From Pedobacter sp. KBS0701 (GTDB lineage: Bacteria > Bacteroidota > Bacteroidia > Sphingobacteriales > Sphingobacteriaceae), in assembly GCF_005938645.2 (NCBI RefSeq), contig NZ_CP042171.1:1116001-1180000 (forward strand): a DNA stretch of 64,000 bases, in the 5' to 3' direction. A program made the position numbers and the translations under genes. The number at the start of each line of letters is the position of its first letter. Within the stretch, counting starts at the first letter, position 1. The notes under the pieces are model-generated. The model saw only the letters and a list, made by a program, of their open reading frames with translations. It searched no databases and was not told the origin of the DNA. Shown piece by piece: positions 15,429 to 24,729 of this stretch.

Positions 15429-18400
15429 TTAAAAGGTAAGGTTTGCACCGAAACTGAAACTGTGCTTAAAGGCAGGCATATTTCGCCCTCCCTGATTAAA
15501 AGTCTGGAACTCAGGATCTATACCAAAATCATTCGCTTTCCAGATCATAAAGTTTCCGGTCTGTGCAAAAAGCGATAAAGACTCCACGTGCAAGCGGTTC
15601 AGCAACTTAGGCCCCACCATGTAATTCAACGTAATGTCCCTGATTTTGATATAGGAGGCGCTCACCACATTGATATCAGCATAAGTGTAATAATCAATAT
15701 TTCTCCGGCTTACATTCACTCCGGCACTGGCCACGTAAGAGGGGATATTAGTCAGGAGCTCATCCCCCGGTTTTTTCCATCTGTCCAGAAACTCCGGGCT
15801 CAGGTTACCGCCAAAACTGCCGGTGCCATATTCAATCCTTCCATAAAAATAACGGTTAACGTCACGTCTCATCACGTTGCCGAGATTATAGATCATGTTT
15901 GCCGTAAGCGAAAGATTTTTGTATCTGAAGGTATTACTCAACCCACCGTTAAATTTTGGAATAGTGGTACCCATATAAATCAGATCTTCGGCCGTAGCAA
16001 CCTCAGGATCTTTGGTAACGGTTCCATTAGCCAAACGGATCTGTGGATCGCCCAGGGCATCCAGTCCGGCAAACTGATAGGCAAACAAGGGCTGCATACC
16101 GTAGCCAACCACATAATTACTGTTTATTCTTCCATTGGTTGTCAGCTGCGTGGGCTGGGGAGTTGAATAATTCAGCAGGCGATTTCTATTCAAACTAAAA
16201 GTTAGGCCTGTTGTCCAGCTAAAATCTTTAAGCTGCAAATTTCTTGAATTCAATGTCACTTCCAATCCGCGGTTGTTCATGTTTCCAAGGTTACCCCGAA
16301 TAATAGATGCGCCGTTGACCGGATTGAGATCTACCTGCCCAAGAATATCAGTGGTTTTCTTATTATACAAATCAATGCTTCCGCTAAGCGCGTTCTGCAG
16401 CACACTAAAATCCAACCCAATATTAACGGTCGCCGTTTTTTCAAAAGTAAGCTGATTATTGGCCAGGCCTACCAGCGAATAATAGTCACCGGTTACATTG
16501 TTCCGGCCAATCTGGATCACATCCCTGGATGAACCTGCACCAATGAACGGCGAATTACCGGTGACGCCATATGTGGTACGAAGCGCCAGATTATTGATCC
16601 ATGTACTTTTCTCCAGGAAGCTTTCCTTACTAATCAGCCATTTCGTACCCACGCTAAAAGTCGGTTTGCGTTGCTTTCCCTTTTCCGAACCAAACAGATT
16701 GCTATAATCCCTCCTTACGCTGGCATCAAGCATGTACTTTTCATTCAGTGTATAATTGAACAATCCGAAAAATGATTCATTCCGGTTAAGTTGCTCAAAA
16801 GTCTCAAATGGTTTTTCGTTAAAAGTACTTCTAAAGGACGACACTGCTCCAAAGATGCCCTGGCTCAGGGCCAAATAGTTAAGGCTTGCAGAAGTCAACA
16901 GATCAAGATCATAACCCCTGGCAATGTTCGTTCTGTTGGTTGCAAGCTGTTCAAGTGCTTCGTGACCAATCTGAACATTGATCCTGTCCCGTCCATCCCT
17001 GAGGCCCATATTGTAAATCAGCTGGTTTCGTAGTGTATAATTTCGCTGATCAATATTCACCGTCTTATAAGTTCCTCCCGAGGTAGGCAAATAGTATACG
17101 GGAACATCATTCGCCGTACGTGCAACAGTAAAACCCAGCAGCTCCCTTCGCAGTTCGTAGGTTTTGCTATCATTATAAAGCTGGCTGGTAGAGGGCGCTT
17201 TCTGATAGCTGTATGTACCATCAAAGCTCAGTCCTCTCCATATTTTTAAGTTCACATTCCCGGTGAGGTTCACCGAGAGGGCATTCCCCTTTATAAATCC
17301 CATATTGACTTCGTCCAGGGGCGAATAATCCAGATTGATCCGGCTTCTGGTTTGGTAATCGCTTCTCACCTGCGGCGAAAGTCCCTGAACATAATTCATT
17401 TGCAGGTTATTGCCTGCATTATCCTGAAAGAGCTGATATGGAATAAAATTGCTGCCGATCACAATGCTTCTGTCGCTACCGGTTATGGTATTGTTCAATG
17501 CGGTATTCAGACTGATCCGAAGCCTGCTGATTGGCATAAAAGTCTGGTTGATATTTAAACGATATACGCCATTCTGATCCCCGGGATGGCTACTGGTGGT
17601 ATTGGTGTAAGAACCAGAGGCATAGAAATTGTAAGCTGATGATCCGCCTGAGGCAGAAAGCGTATGGCTGGTGGTGAAGGCATTTCTAAACAACAAATCT
17701 TTGATCTGGTCCCTGTTATCGATATTGCCCAGACTGTCCAGACTACGCTGCGCCTGAGCTGCACTGATTAGGCCCCGGTCCTGGTTGTAGAGGATTTGTT
17801 CGTGTGGAGCGATCACCGTGGTGCCAATGGATCCATATGGAAAAGCAGCTGGATTGAACAGCTCCCTCGCCGTTTCTATGTATTGCGCACTGTTCATCAT
17901 TGGAATATAATCGAGATCTGGTTTACCGAAGAGCGAGATATTTCCCGAGTAGCTGATCTTTAAGGGTTTTCCTGCAGATCCCTTTTTTGTTGTAATCACA
18001 ATTACACCGTTTGAAGCCTTCACGCCCCAGATGGAAGCTGCGGAGGCATCTCTCAACACCGAAATATCCTGAACATCATCAGGATTGATTACCGATAAGT
18101 CGGTTACAGGAACACCGTTTACCACATAGAGCGGATCACCAAGTGCCTGTACAGTCGATTTACCTCTGATGATACTTTGTTGCGTATTTCCACCGCCAAA
18201 CTGCCTGTTTCCTGCAAGTCCCTTCGGCCCGGCAATTACCGTTACCCCGGCAACCAGTCCATCCAGCCTGGAAACCAGGTCTTGCGTGGCCACCCTGTTC
18301 TGGTAAATCTGCATATCCGGTTTCCCGAAAGATCCCGTTGCCCGTTCACGCGAAAGCGTTTGGTAACCGGTAGAAACAACAGAAACCTCATCGATCATAT

Positions 18401-19061
18401 TGATTTGCTGATTCAGCATCACTAAAATTTCAGAAGCTGATTTAACCGTCAAGGTATCCGATTTGTAACCGACGTAGGAAACCACCACACTTGCATCCCG
18501 AGGAATCCTCGAAAACACAAATTCACCGTTGGTATCGGTGAAACCCATGAGGCCTGCCTCTTTTGAAGTTACGCTGGCGCTAGGCAACACCCCACCTTTT
18601 TGATCCTGTACCCGGATTTTAAGGTTGATTAAAAAAGCTTTGTTTTCTACTTTGACCCGGTTAATCACAATAATAATCCTGTTTTCTATGGTATAGTCGA
18701 AAGGCTGATCGCGAAAACATTCATCCAGAACGTCTTTCAAACCGGCATCCTTAACCTGGATGCTTACCCGTTTCGACCGGCCGATCTGCTCCCGGTTAAT
18801 CACGAAATCAAAGCCCGACTGCTTGCGAATCTCCCTAAGCACCTCACTTAGCGGCGCATCTTTTTTTGATAAGGTGATGCGCTCGTTCTGAGCAAAGGAA
18901 CTTGCCGGAAACAGCAGAAAAAAGAAAAGTAAACAATATAGTCCCGGCGAAAAACATTTCCGGGCTATCCCTGCGCCCTGAGTGATCTTCCCGAAAAGGG
19001 ACCCTGACTTACAGACATGATTAGTTGGATCATATCCATTTCCATGGTATTTTTTATACAT
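15429..19061 (-). CDS. SusC/RagA TonB-linked outer-membrane receptor with STN domain (locus 1)
   Basis: Outer-membrane importer driven by TonB. In order: a signal segment (LLFFFLLFPASSFAQ), an STN domain (ITLSKKDAPLSEVLREIRKQ) that talks to FecR, a carboxypeptidase-like beta domain (SYVGYKSDTLTV), the plug (GYQTLSRERATGSFGKPD, later LRDASAASIWGVKASNGVIV) and a long barrel ending in GANLTF. Start: the ATG at 19061 (MYKKYHGNG) is preferred over 19100, because the paralogue at 56669 starts the same way after the same caaaccaaacaaatgta words. The STN domain marks it as FecR/ECF-regulated. Confidence 0.93.
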   Translation of the reverse strand: MYKKYHGNGYDPTNHVCKSGSLFGKITQGAGIARKCFSPGLYCLLFFFLLFPASSFAQNERITLSKKDAPLSEVLREIRKQSGFDFVINREQIGRSKRVSIQVKDAGLKDVLDECFRDQPFDYTIENRIIIVINRVKVENKAFLINLKIRVQDQKGGVLPSASVTSKEAGLMGFTDTNGEFVFSRIPRDASVVVSYVGYKSDTLTVKSASEILVMLNQQINMIDEVSVVSTGYQTLSRERATGSFGKPDMQIYQNRVATQDLVSRLDGLVAGVTVIAGPKGLAGNRQFGGGNTQQSIIRGKSTVQALGDPLYVVNGVPVTDLSVINPDDVQDISVLRDASAASIWGVKASNGVIVITTKKGSAGKPLKISYSGNISLFGKPDLDYIPMMNSAQYIETARELFNPAAFPYGSIGTTVIAPHEQILYNQDRGLISAAQAQRSLDSLGNIDNRDQIKDLLFRNAFTTSHTLSASGGSSAYNFYASGSYTNTTSSHPGDQNGVYRLNINQTFMPISRLRISLNTALNNTITGSDRSIVIGSNFIPYQLFQDNAGNNLQMNYVQGLSPQVRSDYQTRSRINLDYSPLDEVNMGFIKGNALSVNLTGNVNLKIWRGLSFDGTYSYQKAPSTSQLYNDSKTYELRRELLGFTVARTANDVPVYYLPTSGGTYKTVNIDQRNYTLRNQLIYNMGLRDGRDRINVQIGHEALEQLATNRTNIARGYDLDLLTSASLNYLALSQGIFGAVSSFRSTFNEKPFETFEQLNRNESFFGLFNYTLNEKYMLDASVRRDYSNLFGSEKGKQRKPTFSVGTKWLISKESFLEKSTWINNLALRTTYGVTGNSPFIGAGSSRDVIQIGRNNVTGDYYSLVGLANNQLTFEKTATVNIGLDFSVLQNALSGSIDLYNKKTTDILGQVDLNPVNGASIIRGNLGNMNNRGLEVTLNSRNLQLKDFSWTTGLTFSLNRNRLLNYSTPQPTQLTTNGRINSNYVVGYGMQPLFAYQFAGLDALGDPQIRLANGTVTKDPEVATAEDLIYMGTTIPKFNGGLSNTFRYKNLSLTANMIYNLGNVMRRDVNRYFYGRIEYGTGSFGGNLSPEFLDRWKKPGDELLTNIPSYVASAGVNVSRRNIDYYTYADINVVSASYIKIRDITLNYMVGPKLLNRLHVESLSLFAQTGNFMIWKANDFGIDPEFQTFNQGGRNMPAFKHSFSFGANLTF

Positions 19062-19177
19062 TTGTTTGGTTGGTTTTAGTTGATAATAGTGTTTGAACAA
19101 TTACTCATCTGTACCGGCCTTTAACCGGGGGCGCCTCCAACGCTCCCGCTTTTTTACCAGTCCAGGCATTTTTCCGG

Positions 19178-20305
19178 TTAAGGCATAACAGTTACCCTCC
19201 TTCCTTCCAGTTTAAAGTGTACACCCTGATTCATGGTTAGCGCTTTCAAGATCTCTGAAAGCTTTTTATTTCTCGAAATGGTACTGTAAAATGCGGCATT
19301 ATCCTGTTCTCCATCATACACTACTTCCACATCATACCACCTTGCCACCTGCCTCATTACCGTATGGAGGTCTTCGCCATTAAACACAAAATCATCATTT
19401 ATCCAGGCATTTGCCTGTTCTGAATCTGCCTGCGAAACTGTAATTCCGTTCGTATCAAAATCTGCCTGTTCTCCAGGCTTAAGTATTTTTGCGCCCTGCT
19501 TACTGCCTGATATCTGTACCGAACCCAATAATAGTGTTGTTCTGATGTGCTTTTCATTGGAATAGGCTTGAATATTGAAATGTGTTCCCAATACCTGAAC
19601 AGTTTGCCTTTGGGCGTGCACCAGAAAAGGATGTGACTTATCATGAGCCACTTCAAAGTATCCCTCCCCTGATAATGTCACTATACGTTCCTTTTTATCC
19701 TTGAAAGAAAGCGGGTAGGTTAAGGTAGATGCTGCATTGAGCCAGGCTCTTGTCCCATCAGGAAGAACGATCGAAAACCTGCCGCCTTTAGGGGTCTCAA
19801 GTGTGTTGTTTGCATCCGTGGCCTCCTGACCAGCAGAGGCTGTGTACACCACCATTCCATCAGGCAAAGTTGATATCTGAACGCCAGGCTGGGCAATATT
19901 ACCCTGCTTAAGATGATCCAGACTAACCTTTTTCCCATCAGCGAGTGTCAAATAGGCCTTATTCCCTCCAGGGTCAATATCATTTTTGTATACGCTGGCA
20001 ATCTGGCCAGAAAGTGGCGCTTTGTGCTGAAGCAAGTAAAGCCCACCCAACGCCAGTAGTATTATTGCGGCAGCAGCAGCAATTTTAACTTTTAAAGAAA
20101 TAACCCGGGGTTTACGTTCATGTAATGATGGCTCTACTTTACTCCATATCTCATCTGAAATGTTTTCAAGATCGGCTGAGGAATATTTCACGACCGCTTC
20201 CGAGCGGTAATGGTGGAGCCAATGGCGAATGGCTTCCATTTCGGATGCATTACAGGTTCCATTTTTAAACTTCTCAAATAATTCTTCAGCCTCTCTTTGT
20301 TGCAT
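19178..20305 (-). CDS. FecR-family anti-sigma factor (locus 1)
   Basis: Inner-membrane regulator that holds the ECF sigma factor and passes on the signal from the STN domain of SusC. A cytoplasmic N-terminus (about 1-80, ending before the helix AAAAAIILLALGGLYLL) binds sigma; the periplasmic part has the FecR core (GGRFSIVLPDGTRAWLNAAS, YPLSF, LSGEGYFEVAHDKSHPFLV, VLGTHFNIQAY) and a DUF4974 C-terminal domain (DDFVFNGEDLHTVMRQVARW). It lies 68 bp after the sigma gene and before susC, the standard order. Confidence 0.95.
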   Translation of the reverse strand: MQQREAEELFEKFKNGTCNASEMEAIRHWLHHYRSEAVVKYSSADLENISDEIWSKVEPSLHERKPRVISLKVKIAAAAAIILLALGGLYLLQHKAPLSGQIASVYKNDIDPGGNKAYLTLADGKKVSLDHLKQGNIAQPGVQISTLPDGMVVYTASAGQEATDANNTLETPKGGRFSIVLPDGTRAWLNAASTLTYPLSFKDKKERIVTLSGEGYFEVAHDKSHPFLVHAQRQTVQVLGTHFNIQAYSNEKHIRTTLLLGSVQISGSKQGAKILKPGEQADFDTNGITVSQADSEQANAWINDDFVFNGEDLHTVMRQVARWYDVEVVYDGEQDNAAFYSTISRNKKLSEILKALTMNQGVHFKLEGRRVTVMP

Positions 20306-20373
20306 TCTCCTATGGTTCTATACCATACATTACACCTTACTCTGGGCATTCGGGTATAGAAGAGAAAAAAAAA

Positions 20374-20955
20374 TTAAAGATTGATGAAATAAACTGAAAA
20401 AATTGCTGAACCGAGCCTTTTTCTAAGAATTCTCAAAGCATTTTTCATCTGCGTAGCAACAGTATGTTCAGATAAATTAAGTTTGAGGGCTATTTCCTTA
20501 TTGCTTAAATACATTTTGCGTCGCAATTCAAAAACTTCCCGCATTTTATCGGGCAAATTTGAAATTTCCAATTCGATCATTGCAGAAATATCTTTCTCGC
20601 GAATCAGATAATCCGCAGAAAGATGAGATTGGCCGTTTAAAGAATACTGCAGAGATGCGATGTATTCATCAGTAACACCTTTCCCACGGAAAATATTGAG
20701 CACTTTGTTCAATACTGACCGATAAAGATAAGGCGCAAGAGGTGCACTATCGATAATTGCCGCCCTGTTGTTCCATAAGGAGATAAATACTTCCTGTACA
20801 ATATCTTTCGCAGCTTCCTCATCCTGAAGCTTTTTGACCGCAAATAAGAAGAGCAATGTTTGGTACCGACCATAAATTTCACCAAAGGCCGGCTTACTAT
20901 CCTGCTTTAGAAGTAGGACTAGTTGCTGATCATTATATGGAAGGTTTGCTGACAT
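20374..20955 (-). CDS. ECF RNA polymerase sigma-70 factor (locus 1)
   Basis: Extracytoplasmic-function sigma factor with region 2 (FGEIYGRYQTLLFLFA, KDIVQEVFISLW) and region 4 (LPDKMREVFELRRKMYLSNKEIALKLNLS). Size (193 aa) is typical of the Bacteroidota group that pairs with FecR and SusC. It opens the minus-strand locus 20955-12207 and presumably activates the genes behind it when the SusC STN domain signals uptake. Confidence 0.93.
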   Translation of the reverse strand: MSANLPYNDQQLVLLLKQDSKPAFGEIYGRYQTLLFLFAVKKLQDEEAAKDIVQEVFISLWNNRAAIIDSAPLAPYLYRSVLNKVLNIFRGKGVTDEYIASLQYSLNGQSHLSADYLIREKDISAMIELEISNLPDKMREVFELRRKMYLSNKEIALKLNLSEHTVATQMKNALRILRKRLGSAIFSVYFINL

Positions 20956-21038
20956 GTATCGAAGATGACATGCGAATCTACAAAATAAATTAATCGAATA
21001 TGTTAATTGGTTTGTCCAAAAGAGGACAGAAGGATATG

Positions 21039-21434
21039 CTAAGAGGAGTATTTATGCTGTGTCCAGCTCAATTGTGCATGCACCATCGGAAAGGTGCGAT
21101 AAAATTGACGATACCTATTAATCGAACATGCCTCGAACATATTACCCGGGCCTGCGGGTTCTTTGGGGGGCATATTTTTCACACCCATATTTCTTGAATA
21201 GACGATCGAATCTTTATTGATAATGGCGATAGACAGGCCAGGGATCTTTAACGAATCCATCTGGCCTGACAGGTATTTCTCAACATCATCAATTGCGATT
21301 GTGTTGCCGTCTATTGTTTTTATCACTTTTGCCTCCGTTTTTTGGGAGCATGCCATTACCGGATAAAAAGTCGCCAGAAAAAGCTGTACGATCACAAAGC
21401 CAAAAGCTTTAACCTTTCCTATTGTTTGATCCAC
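21039..21434 (-). pseudogene. truncated serine hydrolase (beta-lactamase family), N-terminal fragment
   Basis: The frame starts with a signal-like segment (FGFVIVQLFLATFYPVMAC), then the opening of a class C beta-lactamase-type domain (LSGQMDSLKIPGLSIAIINK, later GNMFEACSI). The family then needs S-x-x-K (FEACSISK-type), but the sequence turns into unrelated residues (NRYRQFYRTF) and stops 25 residues later. The active-site lysine and the whole catalytic domain are missing. It overlaps the end of the intact hydrolase gene by 16 bp, suggesting an old tandem pair in which the second gene was cut off. Confidence 0.7.
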
Positions 21435-22816
21435 ATGAGTTGACTTAAGTTCAGCACCGATATTTCTGAATTTTTGTCCGTGAGAAAATTATAATTGACC
21501 TCATGCCCATTCAGCCCGCTTGACTTTAACGAATTATTGCCTGAAAAAATCAATGGCTGCAGTGGTAAAACATCCGCGAGGTAGGTAGAGTACAATTTAC
21601 CATCCTTTAAATACAATTTGATGCTGTCCGCGCCGCCCACCAGCGCATACGTTCCTACATACTGGTTGAGATCGGTAACCGGTTTTTCGGCAAACAGTGG
21701 CAATACCAAACTGGAGACATATTCATTAATCCTGTTAAAGTCAAAATCGGTCACATTGGTCAGTACAGCCCAGCCCAGTTCCAGTTTAGGGTGAATCACA
21801 ATTTCAGTACGCGCACCCAGCATCGCCCCTTCGTGTTTCACGTAAGGATAAGAACGTTGCCAACCGATACCAAGTGATTGCATCATCCTGATGGATTTTT
21901 CTGAAAGTACGCCGTTTTCTGTATTGAACTGTGCACTGATGAATTTGGCCAGATCTGTTGCTGTTGAATATATTCCGCCCGCCGGTGCCATCGCATTTGC
22001 ATCATAATCGGGGGTTTTAATGAATTTCTGCGCTTCATTTGAGTAAGAATATCCTGTTGCCAACACCTTATCCTGATCGCTGACGGTGCCGAACCCGGTA
22101 TTATTAAGATGGAGGGGTCCGCAGATCCTGGTTAAAACAGCCTCCTGGTAGCTTGTTTTTGCCGCTCTGCCCAGGCCGAGACCAAGGAGTGCATAGCCCA
22201 TGTTGGAATATTGACGCGAATCCTGGGGCTTTAATTCGTATTCAGGGTATTCTCTTTTGGCCAATCTCAATGATTTTAGCAATTCATCCATAGAAGGCGC
22301 CTTGATGGAGGCCATTTCCTTGTTGGTAAGCATCCAGGTGTCCGCCTGCTTAGCAAACCCAACATCCGCCTGCGAATTTCTTGGAAGCCCGGAACTGTGT
22401 GTGGCCAGTTCTAAAAAAGTGGTTTTACCAGGTTTGCCTTGAATATCCGTAATCCTGTATTCCGGAACAAATTTCCCGACATCACCATCCAGTTTTATAA
22501 TCCCCTTTTCCCACAAGTTCATGGCCAGTGTCGCTGTGAATAGTTTAGTGATCGACTGAATCTGATATTTGGTATCTACGCTTGCCGGAACCTTCTTCTC
22601 CAGATCGGCATATCCCGATGCCTCACTGAAAATCACCGTTCCTTTGTGGACAACTATCAATACCAAACCTGGCGAGTGGTAACGCTCCTGAAATCCTTTA
22701 ACACCTGCTTTCAATTGACTGCTGATTGAGTCACTGAGCGTTGTTTGTGCCGATAGGGCATTACTGGCAAGTAGAAATGCCAACAGCAAAATTGATCTGT
22801 AATGTTTAATGGCCAT
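21419..22816 (-). CDS. beta-lactamase-family serine hydrolase (465 aa)
   Basis: Exported (signal LLLAFLLASNALSAQ) serine hydrolase of the class C beta-lactamase / DD-peptidase / esterase group. The motifs are present: S88-I-T-K91, Y203-S-N205, and a C-terminal extra beta domain (DLNQYVGTYALVGGADSIKLYLKDGKLY) common in Bacteroidota members. Such proteins are mostly peptidases or esterases acting on D-amino-acid or ester substrates; resistance to beta-lactams should not be assumed. A truncated paralogue follows with a 16-bp overlap. Confidence 0.85.
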   Translation of the reverse strand: MAIKHYRSILLLAFLLASNALSAQTTLSDSISSQLKAGVKGFQERYHSPGLVLIVVHKGTVIFSEASGYADLEKKVPASVDTKYQIQSITKLFTATLAMNLWEKGIIKLDGDVGKFVPEYRITDIQGKPGKTTFLELATHSSGLPRNSQADVGFAKQADTWMLTNKEMASIKAPSMDELLKSLRLAKREYPEYELKPQDSRQYSNMGYALLGLGLGRAAKTSYQEAVLTRICGPLHLNNTGFGTVSDQDKVLATGYSYSNEAQKFIKTPDYDANAMAPAGGIYSTATDLAKFISAQFNTENGVLSEKSIRMMQSLGIGWQRSYPYVKHEGAMLGARTEIVIHPKLELGWAVLTNVTDFDFNRINEYVSSLVLPLFAEKPVTDLNQYVGTYALVGGADSIKLYLKDGKLYSTYLADVLPLQPLIFSGNNSLKSSGLNGHEVNYNFLTDKNSEISVLNLSQLMWIKQ

Positions 22817-22918
22817 AGCTATTTTTTTTTGACAAAGGTATCCTGCTAACCTAAAAATAATGCCGCAAGACCAACGTCAATATTACGCCATCTTTATGCC
22901 AACTCCCTTTAATATCGT

Positions 22919-23527
22919 TTAAATGATATTGGGAATATACGGGATAGGGTCTTTGCCCATATTTAGCCGGGCAGCAGCTAACATTGTAATCAACAGGTGT
23001 GAAAATAGCAGCACCAGGTATATCCAGATAAATAAGGGGATTTCCAGTACTTCTCCGACATGCAGAAAACAATAGTCAATCAATGGCGTAAAGATCAATA
23101 TGAATAGCGTGGCTACTGACCATATGATCTGAAGACTCAGCATTTTCTGAGCAGTGGCCCTGTCGTTCGGGAAAACAAACTTTTTTCTAAAGATCAGATA
23201 GGTTCCGGTCACCACCACTACATTTAAAAATGGGAATAAAAGCACAGAAAGTGAGCTAACGTTAATATACTTCAGGTATCTGTCCGGGGGAACGGACCCG
23301 ATAACCTCCTGAAATGCTTTGGCCCCCTCATGATCTGAACTTTGCGAAAGACTATTCGTTTCAATACCGAGCGTTTCGCACAATGTCCGTATGACGTATG
23401 GGCTACCTGACGATTCATTTTTTTCGACCCTTTGTACGGTCCTCAAAGAAATTCCGGAACGGTCGGCAAGCTCCTTTTGTGACAAGTGTTTTGCAAGCCT
23501 ATGTTCTTTAAAGTTTTTTTGTAGCAT
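22919..23527 (-). CDS. XRE-type regulator with C-terminal membrane domain (202 aa)
   Basis: N-terminal helix-turn-helix (HLSQKELADRSGISLRTVQR, residues about 14-45) followed, after a linker, by four hydrophobic segments (LSVLLFPFLNVVVVTGTYLI, LQIIWSVATLFILIF, IPLFIWIYLVLLFSHLLI). This HTH plus four-helix layout is frequent in Bacteroidota as a membrane-bound regulator. The ATG at 23527 (MLQKNFKEHRLAK) starts the HTH directly and is preferred over the one at 23557. The target may be the adjacent hydrolase gene, which is inference. Confidence 0.8.
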   Translation of the reverse strand: MLQKNFKEHRLAKHLSQKELADRSGISLRTVQRVEKNESSGSPYVIRTLCETLGIETNSLSQSSDHEGAKAFQEVIGSVPPDRYLKYINVSSLSVLLFPFLNVVVVTGTYLIFRKKFVFPNDRATAQKMLSLQIIWSVATLFILIFTPLIDYCFLHVGEVLEIPLFIWIYLVLLFSHLLITMLAAARLNMGKDPIPYIPNII

Positions 23528-23968
23528 TTCAGAAAGAGCTAAATAAATAATGCACACGTATCTCCGGACAAGCTTTCAGTTCTTTATCCCTTTGAAGTAG
23601 TTTTTTTAGTTTCAGGCCGGCACCAGATTCAGTTGTCATATACGTATTTTATAAGCTAATATACAGTAGTAAAAAGGATTACCCAAATTGGCGTGCTTCA
23701 AAACAACACCGAAGAATTAAATGCATTGATATAAAATGTACACATCAAAAGATACACATAAAGTTGGACTAAGATTATTTTTCGGGCTTGTTCTTATCAG
23801 GTAACCACCCCCATACATCTCGTAAATCTTTGATAGTGGAAACTCTGGACTTTCTTTCCGGGTAAGTCTACGCTGATACTTTTTCTTAAAGTCCATACTA
23901 AGTGGGTCTGTAACGGAACCACCACCCAATGTCTGGGCATTTTGGATCCCCCACGCTCTTGCCTGTTA

Positions 23969-24166
23969 CTATTCGTATTTGATGGCCTTTACAGGATCAG
24001 ATTTCGCGGCATTGATGGCCTGATAACTCACGGTCAGGAAGGCTATTAAAGTGATCGAGAGTGCCGATAAGCCCATGATCCAACCATTGATCCTAATGTG
24101 AAAATCAAACTTCATCAGCCAACTGTTCATTAAATACCAGGTAAGCGGTCTTTGTGCCCAAAGTTC
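23969..24166 (-). pseudogene. ABC-transporter permease (FtsX/MacB type), C-terminal remnant
   Basis: Read on the minus strand, the segment gives PLTWYLMNSWLMKFDFHIRI, then NGWIMGLSALSITLIAFLTV and SYQAINAAKSDPVKAIKYE before a stop at 23969. This is the typical end of FtsX-like permeases in Bacteroidota (last transmembrane helix, then QAIxAAxxxPVKxLRxE). Upstream of about 24150 the similarity ends, so only about 60 residues remain. The stretch 23528-23968 between it and the XRE gene holds nothing I recognise. Confidence 0.75.
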
Positions 24167-24185
24167 TAAGCGGTGGGCATGATTC

Positions 24186-24280
24186 GTGCTTTACTAAAAT
24201 GATTATTGAATAATTAATTTATTGTGTTTTTGGAAAACAGAAGTTACCCAAAACAGTTCCTCAATCGCTAAGACTTGCGC
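24186..24280. repeat. dispersed repeat family R, copy A
   Basis: About 95 bp running from gctttactaaaatgattatt to ctaagacttgcg. Related copies lie at 28528-28620 and 42096-42188 in the same orientation. This copy is the most diverged. It has no reading frame. Confidence 0.75.
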
Positions 24281-24300
24281 CCAATGCCATTAAGTTAAGG

Positions 24301-24558
24301 GTTTTTAGCCACAGATAAGCACAGATAAACACGGATTTTCATATCTGTGTGCATCCTTTCTATCTGTGGTTAAATTATTTTCTTATGCCTAATGGCTTAA
24401 CTTAATGATATTGGACTTGCGCCAGTGTGGTTTTTAGCCACAGATAAGCACAGATAAACACGGATTTTCATATCTGTGTGCATCCTTTCTATCTGTGGTT
24501 AAATTATTTTCTTATGCCTAATGGCTTAACTTAATAACATTGGACTTGCGCCAGTGTG
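24301..24558. repeat. tandem 129-bp hairpin repeat (two units)
   Basis: Two units, 24301-24429 and 24430-24558, differ at only a few positions (taatgatattgg against taataacattgg). Each unit can fold on itself: gccacagataagcacagata pairs with tatctgtg and tatctgtgg further on. The flanking ccaatgccattaagttaa before unit 1 is complementary to ttaacttaatgatattgg at its end, so unit 1 with its flank is one large inverted repeat, like a small MITE. Confidence 0.8.
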
Positions 24559-24699
24559 AGTAATGCTGGTAATCAAGAGAAAACTGTATCCTGAAATTAA
24601 CATTTTATGTATTTTTTAAAATATACTCATTCATTTAATTGTGAATATTGATGTCTATATTAAATTACAAATTTATTATTTAGAATAATTATAAATTGA

Positions 24700-24707
24700 T
24701 ATATTTG
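24700..24707 (+). promoter_or_regulatory. -7 box of the C10 protease gene
   Basis: TATATTTG fits TAnnTTTG and lies 22 bp before the ATG; ttta about 21 bp upstream may serve as -33. Confidence 0.5.
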
Positions 24708-24729
24708 AGCCCAATCTAAAATAACATTT

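Noticed and set aside
23717-23929. 70-aa minus-strand frame near the permease remnant
   Set aside because: No similarity to a known family, low-quality composition and no continuity with the permease fragment; not supported as a gene.
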